This document shows, piece after piece, positions 6,485 to 9,493 of a stretch of 9,493 nucleotides of DNA. Under the pieces are notes generated by a model, which was given only the letters and a program-made list of their open reading frames with translations, was not told where the DNA came from and did not search any database. The stretch spans positions 1-9,493 of the forward strand of contig DXHG01000060.1 of the NCBI GenBank assembly GCA_019113455.1, in the 5' to 3' direction. Each line of letters begins with the position of its first letter. Position 1 is the first letter of the stretch. The position numbers and the translations under genes are program-made. This DNA is from Candidatus Treponema faecavium (lineage in GTDB: Bacteria > Spirochaetota > Spirochaetia > Treponematales > Treponemataceae).

Positions 6485-7363
6485 ATGAATATGTCTTTTA
6501 TCGTATGCCGCAAACAGATAGGTATTCAGACTATAGCCGCGCTTATCGTGTATGCGTTCTGCGCCGCATTTTGTGCCGCCGCGCAGAGCGATGGTACGCA
6601 GACACACATCGTGCAGCGGGGTGAAACGCTGTATTCAATCAGCCGTTCGTACGGTGTTTCTCTTGATGAACTGTGTTCCGTAAACGGAATTCAAAACAGC
6701 TCCGTGGTGAAAGCGGGGCAGCGGCTTTCTGTACCGCAGCATATGGCGGCGAATGAGTCGCGTCCGGGCTCGTATACCGTGGAAAAAGGCGATACGCTGT
6801 ACAGCCTTGCAAGAACATTCGGCATTACGGTTGACGAGCTTCGCGCATATAATGATATGGATCAGAATACGGTATTGCAGGCGGGGCAGACGCTTCGCGT
6901 ACCGGTGCAGAAAACAGTCGCTTCTGCGTCGGAACTGAGCAGCGCAATTCCGTTTGATCTGCCGGAAATCACGGATCCGCGGCCGTATTCTGCAAAAAAG
7001 GGAGATTCCAGCCTCGTGTGGCCGGTGTCGTATCCTGATGTATCGTATATTGACGGGAAAATATCGGGCGTGCAGCTTTCAGCAAAATCAAATGAATCGG
7101 TAAAAGCGATAGCCGCCGGCACCGTTATGTTCAGCGGTATTTACCGCGGATTTGGGGAAGTGGTATTTATTCGTTCGGCAGACGGATACATTTACGTATA
7201 TACGGGGCTCGGCTCCATTACCGTAGCAAAAGGCGACAGCGTCACATCAGGCGGCATTATCGGCAGCGCCGGTATAGACGCTATCAGCGGAAAACCGCAG
7301 CTGACGTTTATGGTATTTAAAGACGGCAGCCCCATCGATCCGGCAGCGGCTCCCCGCACATAG
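6485..7363 (+). CDS. Secreted protein with two LysM domains and a metal-ligand-less LytM (M23) domain
   Basis: 292 aa. The N-terminal signal has basic RK (9-10), a hydrophobic core at about 12-30 and probable cleavage after CAAA at about 33. Two LysM peptidoglycan-binding domains follow: about 40-84 (RGETLYSISRSYGV, AGQRLSVP) and about 96-140 (KGDTLYSLARTFGI, AGQTLRVP). After a linker comes an M23/LytM beta-sheet domain (about 178-286), with recognisable VKAIAAGTV, GFGEVVFI, VAKGDSVTSGGIIG and QLTFMVFKDGSPIDP. The zinc ligands are missing: the HxxxD segment reads GKISGVQLS, the YAH position reads YTG, and HLHFE reads QLTFM. It is therefore probably not a peptidase but a NlpD/EnvC-like activator of cell-wall amidases, or a structural binder. 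Start ATG 6485 has only a weak upstream ribosome-binding site; ATG at 6491 is possible. Confidence 0.85.
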   Translation: MNMSFIVCRKQIGIQTIAALIVYAFCAAFCAAAQSDGTQTHIVQRGETLYSISRSYGVSLDELCSVNGIQNSSVVKAGQRLSVPQHMAANESRPGSYTVEKGDTLYSLARTFGITVDELRAYNDMDQNTVLQAGQTLRVPVQKTVASASELSSAIPFDLPEITDPRPYSAKKGDSSLVWPVSYPDVSYIDGKISGVQLSAKSNESVKAIAAGTVMFSGIYRGFGEVVFIRSADGYIYVYTGLGSITVAKGDSVTSGGIIGSAGIDAISGKPQLTFMVFKDGSPIDPAAAPRT

Positions 7364-7399
7364 CGCTTATGCCCCGCGCCGTGCGCAGCAAGACAGCTC
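7364..7399. other. Convergent intergenic gap without a clear terminator
   Basis: Only 36 bp separate the ends of the LysM/LytM gene and the minus-strand exonuclease gene. A 4-bp GCGC/GCGC dyad (7376-7379 with 7383-7386) is the only pairing seen and has no T tail on either strand. Transcripts from the two sides may therefore overlap. Confidence 0.5.
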
Positions 7400-8035
7400 T
7401 TACAGCAGAAGCTGCTGCTGCGTCTGACTGTGCGGCGCGAGATTGAGTTTCTGCAAGCATAAGAGAAAAAGCTCCATGCACACGCGCGCATCATCGGCGG
7501 CGCGGTGCGCTTCGTATACGGGAATGGCAAGCGCCGACGCAAGCGATTGCAGCCGGTGAGAACTGAGCTGCGGGTACGCCGCGCGCGACAAAAGCACCGT
7601 GTCAGCCGTCCTGTTTGTGAGGGGCGCAAGACCCGCACGGCGCAGCTCCGCGCAGAGAAACGCTGCGTCAAACTGTATATTGTGCCCGATAATGATGGAG
7701 CTTGCGATAAACTGCAAAAACGGCGGCAGCACCTCAGACGCCGGCGCACATGAAGAAACGAGCTCATCGGTAATGCCTGTTATCGATGTAATAACTGCGG
7801 GAATCTGCTTTCCTGGGTTGATAAGTACGGAAAACGTGCGCTGCACGCCGGTGCAGTCAAACTGCACCGCGCCTATTTCAAGCAGCCGCTCCTGTTCGGG
7901 CCGCAGACCGGTTGTTTCTGTATCTACCGCCGTAAAAAGCGCTCCCTGTGCAAACCGCTTCGCAATTTCTTTTGGGTCTTTTATCATGCGCGGCAGCTGC
8001 GCGGAAGCGCTTTGGCTGAAGCTGCTGTCTGTCAC
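7400..8035 (-). CDS. dnaQ: DnaQ-like 3'-5' exonuclease (DEDDh family; DNA polymerase III epsilon-type)
   Basis: 211 aa, a free-standing 3'-5' exonuclease of the type that proofreads DNA replication. All five catalytic positions are present: Exo I AVDTETTGL (D38, E40), Exo II GHNIQFDAAFL (D123) and Exo III HRAADDARV (H177, D182). The text between them (LLEIGAVQF, NPGKQIP, ITGITDELV) is typical of the family. The first 30 residues are polar and precede the fold. The GTG start at 8035 shares GTGA with the stop of the upstream mutase, suggesting translational coupling. GAGG lies 5-8 nt upstream. The alternative ATG at 7987 (Met17) lacks a ribosome-binding site but would keep the whole domain. It could instead be a related exonuclease for repair or RNA trimming, so the dnaQ symbol is less certain than the fold. 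Confidence 0.88.
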   Translation of the reverse strand: MTDSSFSQSASAQLPRMIKDPKEIAKRFAQGALFTAVDTETTGLRPEQERLLEIGAVQFDCTGVQRTFSVLINPGKQIPAVITSITGITDELVSSCAPASEVLPPFLQFIASSIIIGHNIQFDAAFLCAELRRAGLAPLTNRTADTVLLSRAAYPQLSSHRLQSLASALAIPVYEAHRAADDARVCMELFLLCLQKLNLAPHSQTQQQLLL

Positions 8036-9493
8036 ACCGCCTCGTGCAGAACGTTGTCAATCTCTTTGGCAATAGCCGCACATTCCTTGTCTGCGGCATC
8101 GCGCGCGGCAGAAAGGTTATTATTCTCTACCGGAACGCTGCAGTTTATATAGAACTTAATCTTGGGTTCCGTGCCGCTTGGCCGTGCGCTCACCACGGTG
8201 CCGTCTTCAAGGAAGAACTGCAGCACGTTGCTTTTAGGCAGCGCAATCGGCTGCTTATGCGCAGCGTCAGCTGGATCATAGACGACGCTTTCGCCGACAT
8301 CGCGGATACGCACGACGCGTTTTCCGGCAAGCGTTTTAAGCCCTTCCGCGCGGAGTTTGGCCATAATCGCTTTCATCGTTTCGCCGCCGGCGGCTCCGGG
8401 GAAATTCTGCGAAATCGCCATGTCCTGCACGTAGCCGAATTGGCAGTAGAGCTCTTCAAGGCGCTGCAAGAGCGACTTGCCCTGCGAGCTCCAGTACATC
8501 GTCATTTCGGCGCACATCGCCGCCGCGGACACACCGTCTTTATCGCGCACCGCTGTCTCTACATTGTAGCCGTAGCTTTCTTCATAGCCGAACACGTACT
8601 GATACTTTCCGGTCTTTTCATATTCCGCCATGACGCTCGCTATCCATTTAAAGCCGGTAAGACATTCGTCAAGATGCACGCCGTAGAACGCCGCTATTTT
8701 GTCGACAAGCGGGCTTGTTACAATGGAACGTATCATTGCAGGATGCGCAGGCATTTTATTCAGCTCCTTGCGCGAAAGCAGAATATAGTCGGTGAGCAGA
8801 AGTCCCATCTGGTTGCCGCTGATAAGCACGAACTTGCCGTCAGGACCGGGAACCGCGCTTCCGAAACGGTCAGCGTCGGGATCCGTCGCCATAACGGCGT
8901 TTGCGTGCTCTTTTTCCGCGAGCGCCACCGCCATTTTAAGCGCCGGCGCTTCTTCCGGATTGGGTTTTTCCACTGTGGGGAAATTACCGTCAGGCTCGCG
9001 CTGTTCCGGCACGGTGATAACGGTGAGACCCAAGTCTCCAAGCACTTTTTCAACGTGCATTGCGCCGGTGCCGTGGAGCGGCGTGTAGACAATTTTTACG
9101 TCTTTTGCTTTTTCGCGTATGAGTTCCGGGCGGAAAAGCTGTTCCTTTACCATTGCCCAGTATTTTTCGTCTATTTCTGAATCTATGAGGATAAGTCTGC
9201 CGCTCTGTACCGCTTCCGCCCGCGATATGGTCTTGACCTCGGCGACATTGTTCACCTCGTGAATGATGCCGGCGTCGTGCGGCTCTATCACCTGCGCGCC
9301 GTCATTCCAGTACGCCTTGTAGCCGTTGTACTGCGGCGGGTTATGCGAAGCCGTAACGACAACGCCGGTATCGCAGCCAAGCGTTCTGATGGCAAACGAA
9401 AGCTCCGGCGTTGGGCGGAGCCCCGTAAAGAGATACGTCTTGAAGCCATTTGCGGCAAAGATGCACGCCGTTGCCTCGGCAAATACATCGGAA
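8032..9493 (-). CDS. Phosphohexomutase (phosphoglucomutase/phosphomannomutase), N-terminus beyond the window
   Basis: 486 residues are visible; the gene enters from the right edge, with no stop before it, so about 80-110 N-terminal residues are probably missing compared with family members of about 570-600 aa. The enzyme interconverts hexose 1- and 6-phosphates. All four functional loops are seen: phosphoserine loop TASHNP (9337-9354), metal loop DPDADR (8866-8883), sugar loop GYEESYG (8569-8589) and phosphate loop RPSGTEPK (8161-8184). EESYG fits the PGM2/YhxB-like branch that accepts glucose or mannose phosphates. The first in-frame start codon seen, GTG at 9291, lies after the TASHNP loop and cannot be the true start. 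The stop overlaps the exonuclease start by 4 bases, so the two share an mRNA. Exact sugar preference cannot be read. Confidence 0.93.
   Translation of the reverse strand, partial: SDVFAEATACIFAANGFKTYLFTGLRPTPELSFAIRTLGCDTGVVVTASHNPPQYNGYKAYWNDGAQVIEPHDAGIIHEVNNVAEVKTISRAEAVQSGRLILIDSEIDEKYWAMVKEQLFRPELIREKAKDVKIVYTPLHGTGAMHVEKVLGDLGLTVITVPEQREPDGNFPTVEKPNPEEAPALKMAVALAEKEHANAVMATDPDADRFGSAVPGPDGKFVLISGNQMGLLLTDYILLSRKELNKMPAHPAMIRSIVTSPLVDKIAAFYGVHLDECLTGFKWIASVMAEYEKTGKYQYVFGYEESYGYNVETAVRDKDGVSAAAMCAEMTMYWSSQGKSLLQRLEELYCQFGYVQDMAISQNFPGAAGGETMKAIMAKLRAEGLKTLAGKRVVRIRDVGESVVYDPADAAHKQPIALPKSNVLQFFLEDGTVVSARPSGTEPKIKFYINCSVPVENNNLSAARDAADKECAAIAKEIDNVLHEAV

Noticed and set aside
6485..6580. 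Lipoprotein signal on the LysM/LytM protein
   Set aside because: Cysteines at residues 26 and 30 are preceded by AF, which does not fit a lipobox; ordinary cleavage after CAAA is more likely.
8044..9180. 378-codon plus-strand open frame opposite the mutase
   Set aside because: It is an antisense shadow: rich in His, Arg and Phe as expected from the reverse complement of a GC-biased gene, while the minus strand carries all four phosphohexomutase motifs.
9288..9488. Arg/Ser-rich minus-strand open frame at the right edge
   Set aside because: It is out of frame with the mutase, whose frame continues unbroken to the window edge and encodes the TASHNP active-site loop in the same stretch.

Overview
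The window most likely comes from a spirochete, probably a non-pallidum Treponema. The basic-membrane-protein (BMP/PnrA-type) binding protein shares several signatures with my recollection of T. pallidum TmpC/PnrA, and the ABC-transporter order matches the treponemal pnr locus. The genus call is inference; the gene families are read from the sequence. No mobile element, tRNA, rRNA or CRISPR array is visible.

Layout. Positions 1-391 hold no convincing gene. This is a dyad-rich leader with a weak promoter candidate and a strong ribosome-binding site. Next is a plus-strand block: BMP-family binding protein (392-1504), an attenuator-like hairpin (1533-1567), a two-domain ABC ATPase (1609-3150), two permeases (3147-4286 and 4279-5184), and an HD-domain protein (5204-6421). 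After a 63-bp gap comes a secreted LysM/LytM-type protein (6485-7363). Two convergent minus-strand genes fill the right end: a phosphohexomutase cut by the window edge (8032-9493), followed by a DnaQ-like exonuclease (7400-8035) whose start overlaps the mutase stop by 4 bases.

How they work together. The first four genes form a complete BMP-type importer, most likely for purine nucleosides. Riboflavin remains an alternative, because a second treponemal importer of similar architecture (Rfu) carries it. The HD gene lies 19 bp downstream of the last permease, and its C-terminal half has the motif pattern of YfbR-type 5'-deoxynucleotidases, so a nucleotide-salvage role beside nucleoside uptake is plausible. 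The LysM/LytM protein probably acts in peptidoglycan remodelling. The mutase and exonuclease are housekeeping functions.

Most unusual observations: (1) the HD protein looks like two YfbR-sized halves, of which the first has lost its metal-binding residues; (2) the LytM domain lacks all its zinc ligands; (3) the binding protein has no lipobox cysteine, unlike most of its family; (4) a strong hairpin sits between the binding-protein gene and the rest of the transporter operon. I do not see a wholly new multi-gene system here.
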